Shown piece by piece: positions 32,741 to 44,575 of a DNA stretch of 64,000 nt; the first letter of the stretch is position 1, and each line of letters begins with the position of its first letter. The notes beneath the pieces are model-generated. The model had not been told where the DNA came from and did no database searches. It saw only the letters and a list, made by a program, of their open reading frames with translations. The position numbers and the translations under genes were made by a program. The DNA comes from Narthecium ossifragum (lineage: Eukaryota; Streptophyta; Magnoliopsida; Dioscoreales; Nartheciaceae), in contig OY986965.1 of assembly GCA_963920575.1 (NCBI GenBank), forward strand, positions 27,631,342 through 27,695,341. The letters run 5' to 3'.

Positions 32741-34044
32741 CACGAGAGTTGTCTCCGGTGATCGGAACGAGGAGGGGGTTGCGTGAGTGGCGACTACTTT
32801 ATTCAAAGCCGGGCTGCCATTGTAATGTCGCGGGTACCACACACTGACTGGTGGGTGGACCTTTTTGACCGACCGGAGGTATAATTACCGTCCGGTGCGG
32901 GGATGCACGTATCCCGATGATCAGGTGGCCCAGGAGTAATCCACGTGGCATAGAATGCTCTGGCCTTATCCGACACGTATCTTGTGAGGGTCCTTTTAGA
33001 AACTTAGAATACCATAGCAAAGGTGGTGAATGGGCCAAGCCGGGCATAGTAGACCAAACATTGCCTGGAGGCCCATTCAGAAAAGGCCCAATGAGGTGCG
33101 GATAAAAAAGCTTAGGTACAACCAATAAGAATAAGAAGAAAACTTAAAGTGATTGAGCTTTTAATCATGAATTAGAATGGGTAGTGATAAATCACTTATT
33201 ATCCAAATAAACTTAGTTAAGAAAAAGGATGGTTTTGTTTTAACATGCCCCCTTACTTGTCACTCTAATGCCACCATTCTAATACCATGTCATAAGCTTA
33301 AATTGGTGCAAAAAATGAATCGTAATCATAATCCTAACGGGAAAATTTTGATAGATCTCTCTAGAAGCTGGGAATCAAGATTGCCAAATTAATACCTTAA
33401 ATTTAGGCACTGAATAATCCAGCAAAGCATCCCGCAAGCTGGGAATCAACAGTAATGGCTGATGCTATTGCGCGGGGTTGTTGTCTGTTGTCGATTGAAG
33501 AGGGAGTTTGCATGATCCAGTGATTTAAGGTCTGCGCTGATCTAGGTTCATTATTTGTAACTTTTTTTATAATCATCCTAAGGGCTCATCTCATTAAAAT
33601 AATAATAATAATGGCCCACGTATTTGTATACTGGAGCAGTGGATGTTCTCATACCAGGCCGTTGGTGTGAGTGTGAAGTTTGAGCCAATGGTCGATTAAT
33701 TATAGCTAACACCGAATATGATCATGCAACCGTGTATCATTTCTCTTAAACGCAAGGAGCCAAGATCATGTACCATCATTCAAAAAACACGGTTTGCAAA
33801 GTCTAGGCTATACATGGGCTGGGAGGCCCAGCTTTATAAAGATCCAATTTGGCACACATGGTAACGGACTGAAAGCCCAGCTAGAGTAGCCCAGCTTGGG
33901 CTGCCTCGAAAGCTTCTTCAATTTTCTTTGCTGAGCCACAAGAAAAGAGCGCCCTTACATCCAAATGATGGTTTTTTCTTTACCAACCTTTTCACAAGCA
34001 TGACTGCATGATCGCCAGATCCTTGTTCACATATTATATATTTA
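32741..34044. other. Upstream region of the alpha-galactosidase gene
   Basis: The proximal 300 bp (minus strand) is the presumed promoter and 5' UTR, GC-rich near the ATG. Motifs such as CACGTGG-like ATCCACGTGGC (near 32940) could be G-box elements. The rest is AT-rich with no gene. Confidence 0.4.
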
Positions 34045-34580
34045 AGAGGGATTTGTCAAATGGTCTTTTACTAGAGACCAATTTATCATTTGATCCCTTA
34101 TAGAAGGCCTTAAGTCTTTTAGCACCACTATAGATGAAAAAAAGACAAAACTACCCCTTACCTTCTTTCTATATACACCCTAACCCCAATTAGTTGTTTT
34201 TAATATTGTAAAAATATGGTAGTTACTTTTCAATTTGTAGTTAAAATATTGAAATATTGAAAAATATTTGTAGTTAATTTTCAATTTTGTAGTTGCTTTC
34301 AATTCTTTTTAATTTTTATGGGGCATATCACTTTTTAAATATTTGTAGTTACTTTTCAATTTTGGTAGTTATTTTCCAGTTTTTTTATAATAATTTTTTG
34401 ACAGGAATACAAACAGTCACTAGGAATGTGAACAATCACTGGAAAGGGAATATAAGATGGAGATGTTAAAAGGGCATTTTAGTAATAAAAAATTACAGCC
34501 GTAAAAAAAGAGACTAAATGCTTTAAAATTTTCTAAGTGGACTAGAGAGCAAATAAGTTCTCCCAAATGGACTAAATGAC
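34045..34580. mobile_element. Possible MITE with diverged terminal inverted repeats
   Basis: The left end (ATTTGTCAAATGGTCTTTTA) and right end on the opposite strand (AATTGTCATTTAGTCCATTT) are diverged inverted matches and enclose about 530 bp of AT-rich DNA with repeated TTGTAGTTACTTTTCAATTT motifs. No target duplication could be fixed. Confidence 0.4.
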
Positions 34581-37500
34581 AATTATATGTATATTATTTA
34601 TTTTATGCCTCGATTCAAAGTACTTAAACCATTATTCTTAGAATTGATTTACTAAATTTTTTAAAGAATAATTGGCTTTTCCCGAGGCTGTCAACATTAC
34701 TTTATTTCCGGAATTTTTTTTTTGTTTTGGAGCCGGAGGTGACAAAATCCAGCTAATATGGGTTTTAATTATTTGATAAAGTAGGTGACGGCTTATAAGT
34801 TTATTGAGCCATTCGTGACGCTTGGGTGTGACTCGCGCTTCGTTGTATTGACTTATGCTTCAATATCCTAACTAAAGCTTATCATCTCCAGAGGAGAAAT
34901 ATGCGGTCCTCAAAGCAAAGCAACAATAGCTTCAATATCCTGTGGTTGATATGGAATGGAAGACCAGGTGTGCTAAAGTCCATGAGCCGAAGCTCAGAGG
35001 TGGAGACGAGTGAGAGAATACGTGCTCCTTAACTAGAAGGGTGGACAACGTGCTTGTAGAGATATATAGAGGATTAGCTGAGCTGGACAACATCATCAAT
35101 CAGAATGGAGGTGGAAATGAGATGAGAATGAATCGGTCTATCAAAAATAATAATATAAAAATAGAAATCATGTGAATGATCTCGCGAGTGTCTGGTCCAA
35201 AATAAAGATGGGAATTATAAGAAAAGGGGTTTGTCACTTTTAATCCAATTGAAGTTGCTAATATTATTAAATAATTATAATAAAAGAAGTGTATTTTGTT
35301 AACCATTTTTTACGAGAAAGAGCGATGATTAAAATCTTTGGAAAAATGAGTCTCCATTCTCATCTCCATATAAAAGGTTCATGCTATTTGTACGGTTGGG
35401 TTTTGAAGATTCTGAAGATGATATTGTCTTTTTTGTGAAGTTGTTGTTTTAGATTTGACATACATTTATACGGTTGTAATCTGTTGTACGATTATAAATT
35501 TTCTCTAAACTTTGTCTAGTTTTTGGACTAAATTTCTCAAAAAAAAAAAAAAAAATTGAAAGATTCGTAATACTCCCAACTACAAACTTAAAAGCCAACT
35601 AAACATAGAGATAGGATTCATCATTCTTACTTCCACTCTCGTCCCCATGATCAAGCGTGCAACCAAACGTCTCCTTATGCATGATTACAAAGTCCATAGG
35701 TCATTCGAAAACAACGTTTGGATTGAATTTTTCCAAACAGCATCGTTAACATCTTTTTCAAAGACACAATAATTAATGCAGCATGCGTACGTGCTAAGAA
35801 TACACCTTATATAGTAGTGAAGATTTAGACGGCGTGGGTCTTTAATTTAAATAAGGTTTGTGAGATAAGTTTTGGCGTCAGATGGGGAGGGTGACTTGTA
35901 TCTTGGTTTTTATTTCAAATAAAAATCTTAATACTTTTCCCTCTCTTACGACGATAATGGGACAACTCAACAAGTTAAAACTTTGGAACTTAGCTTTTGA
36001 CAGCATTGACGAGCAATTTAGCCTTGACATTATCAGAAATATAGGAGAGTTCTACGATTCTAAATATCTTTGATGCGATGTTTTTTTTTTTTTTTTTTTT
36101 TTTTTTTGTGGAGAGTTCTACAATTTTTTTAGGAATATAGGAGGATTTTTTTTATATATATTAAATATCTTTTCGAAAGATTTTATCATATTAATCCTAA
36201 ATTTCAACCCCAAATAAGTTGATAGGGCTCCAGATGATACACTTGGCTCCAAGGAACCAAATAGTTTCGAAACGTTTTGTTTCTTTTGATGTTTGATGTG
36301 AGAGAGATGTGCATACACGACGCTTCATCAATGTGTGGACAAGAACTTAAATAAATGTGTGGTAAATAATCACATTTATTTGTCTGCTAATAAAAGACGT
36401 ATGAAACTTTGCCTTCAAAATGAATTTTTTTTTTTTTTTGAAAAAATATCGCCATTAATCAAGTACCAAAGTTGAGTTTTATTCCTAGGAAATTAAGTTG
36501 GATAAACAAATGCTGCATTATTAACACGGAAGTCCCCAAGTCAACAATAATCAATAATTTTAGATGACATGCGACTTGGATTTTTGTTTATAATATGTAG
36601 GTTGTGCAAATTGTTTATGCTAATGAATACTTCCTCTAATTCTCTGCCACTAATAATAACATAAATAAAACAGCTGAAGACGTGAGATTGTGGGAGGATT
36701 AGGCTGGAAATTAAGCATCGTACGTAATGCATTAATTTGAATTTAATCTTTCATGCATGTATAATTCCATGATTGAAGGCTTTTTTAGGGGACATTAATA
36801 ATTTGGACACAAATAAAAATGTCACACAAACCATCCTGGAATTTTGAATTTTAATCTCTCATGAAGATATATTTCGATTAAAAAAAATGCAAAACGTCGA
36901 CGTAGCATATTTCCTAGGAAAGAGGCCTCCCGTTTTCAAGAAAACATTTTTTTTAAAATAAAACAAACATATTTTGGTTTTATATTTTAATTTCCTGAAA
37001 ATAATAATATAAACAGTCAAATCCAAGCCGGCCCTTTTATTATTGTTTGCAAAATATTTGAGAGGAGACGTCTAGTCTCACCCTTAAAATTATAATAAAT
37101 TTATTTAGGACCATAAAATGAGACGGACATCTCTAACTCGCATTGGTGGTTGAAAAACAAAAAAAACAAAAATTAATCTGCCGGCTGCTCTTAATTCATC
37201 CAATTTGAATATTTGATATTGTGCTAAGCCAAAGAATAAAAGCTCAGTTGTGGAGGAAGGGAAGCTTCACGGATGTATGTATTTATAATTGAGTATATGC
37301 GGCCATCTTCCAATTTAAATATCACGTTTCGAATATATATTTTATGACGACCAAACAATGAATAAAGTTTATATAAATTATGAAATAACAACATATATAG
37401 TTATGATCCTAGGAAAACCAGTAGCAGGGGAGTTTAATTCGAAGTATTTCGGACCAAACTGGAGGCGGTGTGACATCCTAAATTCCTAATCAGATCGGTT

Positions 37501-37797
37501 GGATGTGATCCAAAATCTTCAGCCTTTTTTTCTCTCAAATAATGGCCTACGGCAAATGGCCTACGGCACGCGGCACGCGGCACGCGGCAGCGATAGAACC
37601 CAATCAAGCCTCCATTTTATTGTTTCGATCGAGTTCCACGAACGGCGATATTTGTTTTAGGTCCAATAATTGTAAACTTAACTTGCAAATCCAGTAGTGT
37701 ACCCGATCCATGTCAATTGTCAACGCAAATAATTTCTTCGGATTCGTGACTATCACTATCCAAAATGGTGGTTGGTTTGTTGCATCAACGTGCCTGT
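34581..37797. other. AT-rich intergenic DNA, no gene seen
   Basis: No frame longer than about 70 codons has protein-like composition. It contains a 27-T run (36081-36107), an A run near 35540 and a short GCACGCG microsatellite (37560-37590). No tRNA fold was noticed. Confidence 0.5.
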
Positions 37798-37811
37798 ATA
37801 TATGGGTCGTC
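37798..37811. repeat. LINE target-site duplication, left copy
   Basis: ATATATGGGTCGTC here matches ATATATTGGTCGTC at 43663-43676 in 13 of 14 positions, flanking the element at its A-rich 3' end. Confidence 0.75.
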
Positions 37812-37818
37812 CGGGTTC

Positions 37819-37849
<31 letters not shown>

Positions 37850-37998
37850 AATCAGCGAAAAAGACTAGGAAGAGATAACAAGGGACTACTCAAAAAATTG
37901 TACAGAAATAAAACAAAAAATAGCAAACAAGAAAACTAAGAAAGAAAAGGAAAGTTTCGAGGGAGCTCATATCCAAAAGCAAAGACCCAAGAATGAGA

Positions 37999-38345
37999 TT
38001 ACTGACAAACCCTTCCAAGTCCGGCTAGTGTATTTGCTTGTCCCACAATGTCTTGATGTACGGATCTAAATATCGAGATCTCAAAATGAGCCGTGAGGGA
38101 GCACACCTTCCTAATAAATAGCCCTCCTAACTCCGCAGGCCACGTCAATTTATAATTAATATACCACACTAAAAACCTCGCATCCACTTCTATCAAAATT
38201 GAAGTACACATGAGATCACCATCCGTCTATAAAACCCCGTGAATCCCGCATAACTCCACTTCATCGGATGAGGAAACACCCACAGACTCTGACACAGTCG
38301 CCCAAGGGGAGCCATCCTGACGCTTAATCCACACAATCACACTCA
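37999..38345 (-). pseudogene. LINE RNase H-like domain fragment
   Basis: The frame encodes WIKRQDGSPWATV..., then IEVDARFLVWYIN and HQDIVGQANTLAGLGR, matching the plant LINE RVT_3 (RNase H-like) pattern of E-x-D and the terminal RE-N-x-AD-LA-LG signature in diverged form. One stop separates its halves near 38230. Confidence 0.65.
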
Positions 38346-38459
38346 TTGAGCCAACCAAAAAGGAACCATCAGACTGCGCTGCACATGCACGAACCAACAG
38401 AATAGACAGAGCTCACCACCACCCTTTGAGCAAAACAAGATGACAACCTCCCAAACTCT

Positions 38460-40150
38460 TCCACCATCCTTCTAAGTCGAAGAAAGATAATTCTAACATC
38501 TACCTGATGTCGCTCAAATGTCTCTCACACAGTGGTCACGGTGCAGTACAACATAAGAGAAGTCGATCCCACATAGAGACAAGCAGAAAGGATCCAGAAA
38601 AATAGATAGCAATATATGGAAAATGATCTAGAGCGTAAAACTTAAGAAAGTTAGATCGAAGATTTAATGGTGATGCGAGATTAACAAATGAAATCAGGAT
38701 TTTGAAGAGGCTAGGCTTTAGGAATCCCTCACTCATACTTGAGTTCTTCTCTTATCAATGGTACATGCAATACTAAGTTGAGGAATTCACATCCCAAACA
38801 CATCAACCGGAAGATATGAAATTATGCACCTAGCTGAATATAAATGTCTATTTTTATGATCGATTCTTTCTCGTTACACCCCTAACTCCGTCCTACTAGA
38901 ACCTGAGAATACACGATACCGGCTGTTACTATAAGCAACGTGCAGCATAGGTTTCATGGGATAAAGCCATAACCTAGTCTTACCAGATCCCTAAGAGTAT
39001 GCAATAACGGCTGTCACCAATGGCAATGTATAGCAAACGTTTCACGAGACTAGGTAGAAAACAAAAGAGATAACTATGGGATCACAATATCATAAAAGAA
39101 GCATGATTGAAGTTATAATATGTTCAACCACATTACAATCTGTAAAGATCCAATACATATATAGAGTTTAAACAATAAAGATCAAAACATGAACCATCGA
39201 TGAAGAAGAAACCATTGTCCTTACTTAGTTATTCGTCCACCATGCCTTGAAGATTTACTCAGTCATGGAGATGAAGATTCTCCTCTTTTCTTCGCCTCAA
39301 ATTGCTCTCCAACCACTTCTTGAATAACCCTAAGTCTTCTATTTATAACCTCCAAGGCTTCTCAAACTCGGATTAAATTTGGTCCCTTTATTTTCCTCTT
39401 CCGTCAAACAAAAGATCGATCTTTTCATCCCATATAGTTGCCTGCGCCCGAGGAAGATCGATCTTCGATCTTTTTAAAACGTATTCTATGGCTGCCTCAC
39501 CCTCAGAAGAAATTGATCTTTTCAGGAAGAAGATCGATCTTTTCTGTCTCAAATATCACTTCAATTTCAGAAGATATTGATATTATCAAATATTGCTTTC
39601 TGTCATCTATAACAACAAGAAGATTGATCTTTTAATGCAAGAAGATCAATCTTTTCAGGGAGAAGATCGATCTTTTCTGTCTCAAATATCACTTCAGTTT
39701 AAGAAGAGATCGATCTTCTCAAATATTGCTCTCTGGCGGTAAGAAGATCGATCTTTTAATGCAAGAAGATTGATCTTTTAATTCTAAAATTTCAGCTTAT
39801 TTCTCAGCACTGAGTCATTGGTACTAAAAATGCCGTAACTTCCTCTAGAAAACTCAAAATAACAAACCATAAAATTCTCTAGAAACTAGATTTCAAGAGC
39901 TTTGCAATCATCTATGACACATCATCTGGTTCATCCGGAGCAAGTACAGTTTGATCTTTGAAGTTGACCCATGTAATCTTTTCATCTTATTTGCTCTTTT
40001 TTTACTCATATTTTCTGTATTTTTTAACTAGCTTTGTGAAGCAGCACATAAGTGTAAAAATAATACTAAAGAGCCTAATTAAGGATGAAGAATCCAGCAA
40101 TTGGGCTGGTGATAAGGCTGTTCAGAGTGCACTTTCATACACTCATCACT
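38460..40150. other. Unclassified insertion separating LINE domains
   Basis: Between the LINE zinc-finger domain (ending near 40150, where the frame still reads VWRVRNDAIF after a TAG) and the RNase H fragment lie about 1.7 kb with no LINE similarity. The segment is AT-rich and holds the AGATCGATCT cluster (39413-39776). Its ends and target duplication were not resolved. Confidence 0.5.
39413..39776. repeat. Cluster of AGATCGATCT palindromes at about 21-22-bp spacing
   Basis: Exact copies start at 39413, 39455, 39531, 39664, 39707 and 39745; one-base or two-base variants at 39510, 39621, 39643 and 39767. Start-to-start distances are mostly 21-22 bp or about double (42, 43). Two copies of a larger unit (TCTGTCTCAAATATCACTTCA) are embedded, so part of the cluster arose by duplication. 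Confidence 0.85.
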
Positions 40151-40956
40151 ACTATGTTGTCACTAAAGATTGCGTCGTTTCTCACCCTCCAAACAACCTA
40201 CAACGGAAAGGATATGACATACTTTAGACTGCTCACCTCCATCGAAGAATAGGACCTCTCAAGAGTTGATAACAAAGCCTCAAAATTGAAAGGCAATGAC
40301 GAAGGGGGAAGAAGGAACCATAATTGACTGGCAACCCGGTGGTAGAAAAACAAATGAAGAGATGACTCCATTTCCGCCAAACAAATAGGGCAGGATGTGT
40401 AAGAAATCAAACCAAGGTGCCACATCACATTTCTTATGGGGAGACGGACGTGCAATAACTTCAAAACAAAAAACCTCACCTTTGGAAACACCTGCACTCT
40501 CCAAAGGTTAAGCCAAAGCTGCCTCAAGAAGGGAGACCCACCCCCATCAGAAAAAGAGGAGAGAGTAAGGAAAACATAGTCATATTTTGAGGAGACCTTA
40601 CCTGTTGTGCTAAAAGACCATGTCCAAGAGTCTTGATGGTTGATCGGCATAGCAACAATCTTTGCAAGCATCTTCGGCCCCAATAGCACCAAAATTTGAT
40701 CCTTATCCCGTCTACCATCAAGCATCAGATCTGCCACAACCAACTCTTCAAACCTCATCCCCATAGGAAGGTGCATGTTGATCGGAACATGAGATCTAGC
40801 AAAAGAAAACTCTCCTAGCCAAGCATCAAAGCATTGATCGACCTTACTTCCAACACCCAGATGAAAGATCATACCTTCTCTAAGATTGTTGACTGCTCTG
40901 AAGATGGCTTTCCAATAGATTAACGCCGACCTCTGACAGGAAACGGGGAGCAGCAA
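40075..40956 (-). pseudogene. LINE zf-RVT domain
   Basis: Frame from 40956 down to the TAG at 40198, with a continuation beyond. It contains WSFSTTGKVSSKYDYVFL, then LRQLWLNLWRVQVFPKVRFF and the zinc-finger pattern HLGLISYTSCPICLAEMESS-HLFF, typical of the RVT zinc-binding domain near the C-terminus of plant LINE ORF2. Function is lost through the insertions on either side. Confidence 0.85.
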
Positions 40957-41319
40957 GTTCTCTCATTGGTATTTAGCTCTCACCAAACCAACCCAAATGG
41001 AGGACTGGGTGTCCAAAACCCGAGCTGCTCGAGTGATAGTGAGGGCTTTCTGCCATACATGCAGATCCCTCAAGCCGAGCCCTCCTCGATCAATTGAGGA
41101 GACCACTGTCTACCAACCCACCCTGCCAAGGTTCCTTTTCTTTCCATCCTAGATGAAAGTTCTGATAATAGCTTCAATGCTCGAAAGCACCCCCATCGAC
41201 ATGCCTGTAGAAGAATAAAATGCACCGGAGAAGCCTATAAAATACTCTTGGCTAAAACAATCCTTCCCGGACTAGATATCTTCGTCGCAGACCACGAAGA
41301 AAGTCTTGACAACACCTAA

Positions 41320-41793
41320 TCAAGGAGGCCAGAAAAGGCTGGGGCTCTCATCTTCAACTCCAAGATAAGTCCATAAGGTCTCCTCCTTCGGAACCCGAAT
41401 AAGCAGGATCCTCTGGATACGTTTCAAGCGGCCAACATCAAGAAGAGGGGAAAAGTGCACACTAGATTTAGCATTGTTCATCCAGAGGCTGGACATGGAG
41501 CCAAATCGAACAAGAATATGATGAATCTTTGTGGCCTCAGCACAAGAAGCAATAGAGACAAAGAGGCAATTGTAAGTGTATAAAAGATGGGAGAAGTGAA
41601 AGGAATGGCCACGAAACCTGAGACCCACAAAGCCGGATGTCGAGTCATTCAATAACTAGGAGAGCACTTCCTGAACCAGCACGAAAATGTATGGGGACAG
41701 AGGATCGTCTTGCCTTAGTCCTCGAAGGGGGAAGATACGCTCCAAAGATCTCCCATTGACAATGAAGGAGAAAATCGGCGAAGTGATACAACC
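41320..41793 (-). pseudogene. LINE reverse transcriptase, C-terminal half, active site destroyed
   Basis: Two overlapping frames give SPIFSFIVNG, LRGLRQDDPLSPYIFVL and then SHLLYTYNCLFV (41569-41580), where intact plant LINEs have the catalytic Y-A-D-D. The change of both aspartates shows the enzyme is dead. It joins the upstream RT half once the 814-bp solo LTR and one target copy are discounted. Confidence 0.88.
41789..41793. repeat. Target-site duplication of the solo LTR, left copy (CAACC)
   Basis: CAACC directly precedes TGTGAGAATCC and recurs at 42608-42612 after ...GTGACA. Confidence 0.85.
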
Positions 41794-42607
41794 TGTGAGA
41801 ATCCCCCCCAAGGGAGGTGGATTTTGTGGATCCGACATTTTGACGATGGTATTCGTTTTGGGGGCGTCTGACTGAATTGAATGGTTGAGTAAGCAATCCC
41901 ACAACGTCTGGGTGTGGATCAGGGACATATCTATATGTATGTTAATCACTGTTTATAACACAACGTGTTTTAAAGCCATGATGACAGTGATTCAGCAAGA
42001 AAACTCCAGGTTAAACGTGCTTGTCTTGGAGTGGTCTTGATCCTGCATGTTATCGTTTCACTGCCTCTTAGTAATATGTTCAAAGAGATGTTCCATGAAA
42101 TGAGCCATTGGGACATCGATGGGGTTATGAGACCCCTTGGCATACCTTAGACTTAGAGCTGCATTTTGTAGGTACATGCGTCAGCTCATCTTCTGTAGTC
42201 CCGGCTGGACAGACTTTCATCGGTGTTTTAGGTGCTTGAGGATTACTGAGGTCCACATTTGTGTTATTACTGTTGTATTAAATGTATAATTTCCCTCTTT
42301 GAGGATTTTGCTATCTGTATGTATTATGTATTTGAGGTTTGAAATCAGTTTGTATAAATTGGTGTTATGTCAGGAAATTGTATTTTATTTGAATGTGGAA
42401 CTAAGTCTGTAATAGTTAGTGAAATTGTGATAGTAGAATTATTTATAAGTTGAAATTGCAATTGTTAGAAATTATTGATTGACCCTAGAGATTGAATAGT
42501 TCAAATTATTGTAGAATTTATATATTGTGCCCAGGGTTTGAACTGAATATTAATAGGGTAGACTCACGCCGTCATTCCGGATGGGTTTTCTGGATCTGGA
42601 CGTGACA
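41794..42607 (-). mobile_element. Solo LTR (814 bp) in the LINE
   Basis: The plus strand begins TGTGAGAATCC and ends GGACGTGACA; the minus strand therefore opens TGTCACGTCCAGATCC, typical of Gypsy-type LTRs. The 5-bp target copies CAACC flank it. Skipping the LTR and one CAACC rejoins the LINE frame precisely (WVIGC-ITSPIFSF). No internal retrotransposon sequence, so it is a product of LTR-LTR recombination. It carries AT-rich low-complexity DNA in 42240-42560. Confidence 0.88.
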
Positions 42608-43091
42608 CAACCTATGACCCAATCGATCTATTGATGCGGAAAGCTCATCTTAAACAGAACTGGCTGAAGGCTAACACACCATATCATATGCCGATTGTAG
42701 ATCAACTTTGATAGCCATCATGGGACGAGAGCGCGGAGCCTTATCCAAAGAATGAAATATTTCACACGCCGCAAACACACTGTCAAACAAACAACAACCA
42801 GGGATGAAAGCCGTATGCTCATGACCAATAAGATCATGTAGCAACGGCTTGAGTCGTAGGGCTAAGATAGAGGAAATCATCTTGTAACAAACGTTACATA
42901 GATTGATAGGACGATGCTCCTTCAACCCCATTGGAAAAGTCATTTTAGATATGAACGAAACAAAGGTACGCGTCCAAAGGAAGGAACGACACCAAGACGG
43001 AAAAACTCCTGCACCGCAAGCACCAGCTCTCGGCCAACCACACATTCCAATGCGCGGAGTAAAAATCTATCGGGATTCTGTCTGGCCTGAG
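42608..43091 (-). pseudogene. LINE reverse transcriptase, N-terminal half
   Basis: The frame reads EHRPINLCNVCYKMISSILALRL, HTAFIPGCCLFDSV and KVDLQSAYDMV, the standard RT blocks leading to the first catalytic Asp in KVD, and it ends in a stop (VC-TAG) near 42671. Upstream residues (LVLAVQEFFRLG) follow before the MITE interrupts. Confidence 0.85.
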
Positions 43092-43428
43092 TAGGGGTGA
43101 GCATTCGGTTCTCGGTCCAGAACCGAAGAACCGAATTTTTTTCGGTTCCGTTTTTAGAGAACCAAACCGAACTGAACTTATGAAGGAACCGAACCGAACC
43201 AAAGTTTTTAGACCAAAGGTTCAAAGGCTAAGACATGTATGAAAACTTCGGTTCTGACCCGAACCGAACCAAACTTTTTTTAAAGAACCGAACCCGAACC
43301 GAAACCCGAACTTTTCATACATGCCAAAACCGAACCGAACCGAAAAACCGAAAAAACCGAACCAAATGGACCGAACTAATTCGGTTCGGTTTGGTTCTTC
43401 GGGTTCGGTTCGGTTCTGCTCACGCCTA
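43092..43428. mobile_element. AACCG-rich MITE with TAGGGGTGAGC termini (337 bp)
   Basis: The left end is TAGGGGTGAGCATTCGGTTC; the right end on the other strand is TAGGCGTGAGCAGAACCG. The interior is dense in GGTTCGGTT/AACCGAACC. Flanking 8-mers GGCCTGAG (43084-43091) and GGCCTAGG (43429-43436) match at six of eight positions, fitting an old hAT-type insertion. Frames in this stretch are repeats, not genes. Confidence 0.8.
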
Positions 43429-43662
43429 GGCCTAGGCAGCCATCACCCTTCATGACAAGCACGACAGATCTGACCTACTCTGAAGACACCTCAGCAAAGA
43501 CCGGTGGGAGTCATCGCTGATCGTTGGCATGTTTGGAGGCAAATCCTCAAACACCTGAGCATCAGCCCATAAGTTAGCAAAGAACCTCAAAACTTCATCC
43601 CTCAATACTCCTGGCTCCTTGCAACAGAACCATCCCCCCCCCCCCCCCCTCAAAATCTAGGC
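43429..43662 (-). pseudogene. LINE segment upstream of RT
   Basis: The frame (KEPGVLRDEVLRFFANLWADAQ, then SDDSHRSLL) matches the linker between endonuclease and RT in plant LINEs. It ends at a 16-C run (43634-43649), which together with the target copy at 43663 marks the 5' truncation. Confidence 0.7.
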
Positions 43663-43676
43663 ATATATTGGTCGTC
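43663..43676. repeat. LINE target-site duplication, right copy
   Basis: ATATATTGGTCGTC; see the left copy at 37798-37811 (one mismatch). Confidence 0.75.
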
Positions 43677-44132
43677 TGCTGTAGGTTTTAGTCATAAGAC
43701 TTCAGCTAATCAAAAAATAAAATGCAGCTTGATGTTTCATCAGATGGTATCGAAAATTTAATCATGTTATACGATGGTTGTTATGATAATTAGTTAAAAT
43801 AGTAAAGGATGGGTTAGATCTCTGAATTAATTAAACACAGTAATTAATAGAAGGAGAGAGTCAACTCTTGGCAGAGGATTTTTATAATAGGTTGTAGAAA
43901 GCCGTTGCACTATCATTTTAAAAGTAAAGTTGCAATAAAAAAACCGGATAATAGATTGATGACAAGTGGGTGGGGGACCTTATTATTTTGAGAAAAAAAG
44001 TACATATACTTTCTAATCATCATCGTAATCGTACTACTAAGATTTGGTTTATAAACGAGCTGTTTGGCCGAAAAGAAAAGCTGGATTGGAAAATGGGCTA
44101 ATTTTTTTAAATGGCCCAGCTTTTCACTTTCT
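43677..44132. other. Short intergenic spacer, no gene
   Basis: AT-rich DNA between the LINE and the next element. A small inverted motif (AAAAGCTGG...GGCCCAGCTTTT, 44080-44125) could be a short hairpin or MITE end. Confidence 0.4.
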
Positions 44133-44575
44133 GGTATTTGGAGAATTTTTTTTTTTAAATCCACTTGTCTTTCGATTTGTCAATTGATGAACACTTTTGT
44201 GTTTCTTTACAAACCATACCATATCCATAAATTCGGAACCAAAATACCCCCGACCAACTCTATCTCATCATTTAATGTCACCTCTCTCTCATCATTTAAT
44301 GTCACCTGACACAAGTATGAGAAAAAAAAAGGAAAAAATTCTATACTTATGTGAGGAATTCTTTACTTAGAATATGAATTCCTCACTTGGCATGTGAATT
44401 CCTCACTTATGTAAGGAATTCCTTACTTATCATCCCTTAGGTTTAATGTCACCTGATACAAGTATGAGAGAGAGAAAAGAGAAAATTCCTTAGTATATGA
44501 ATACCTCACTGATACGAGGAATCTATTATTTATCATTCATTATTTAGACAATGAGTCTCCAGTGATCCTCACATA
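44133..44575 (+). repeat. Left terminal inverted repeat of the gene-capturing element
   Basis: Pairs with 47365-47843 read on the opposite strand. It includes internal direct repeats of GAATTCCTCACTTATG units. Divergence between arms is visible, so the copy is not young. Confidence 0.75.

Larger units (their letters stand above)
37812..43662 (-). mobile_element. Decayed LINE (non-LTR retrotransposon), 5'-truncated
   Basis: On the minus strand: reverse transcriptase, zinc-finger RVT domain, RNase H and a 3' tail of TAA repeats plus A run (plus strand 37818-37850 reads T11 then ATT repeats). Matching 14-bp flanks define the ends. The endonuclease is missing, so the 5' end is truncated at about 43662, next to a C run. 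Later insertions within it: a solo LTR (41794-42607), a MITE (43092-43428) and an unclassified segment (about 38460-40150). Many stops and frame changes show long decay. Confidence 0.88.

Noticed and set aside
43105..43425. Telomere-like or interstitial telomeric repeats
   Set aside because: The units are AACCG/GGTTCGG, not the plant TTTAGGG repeat, and they sit between TIRs of a MITE.
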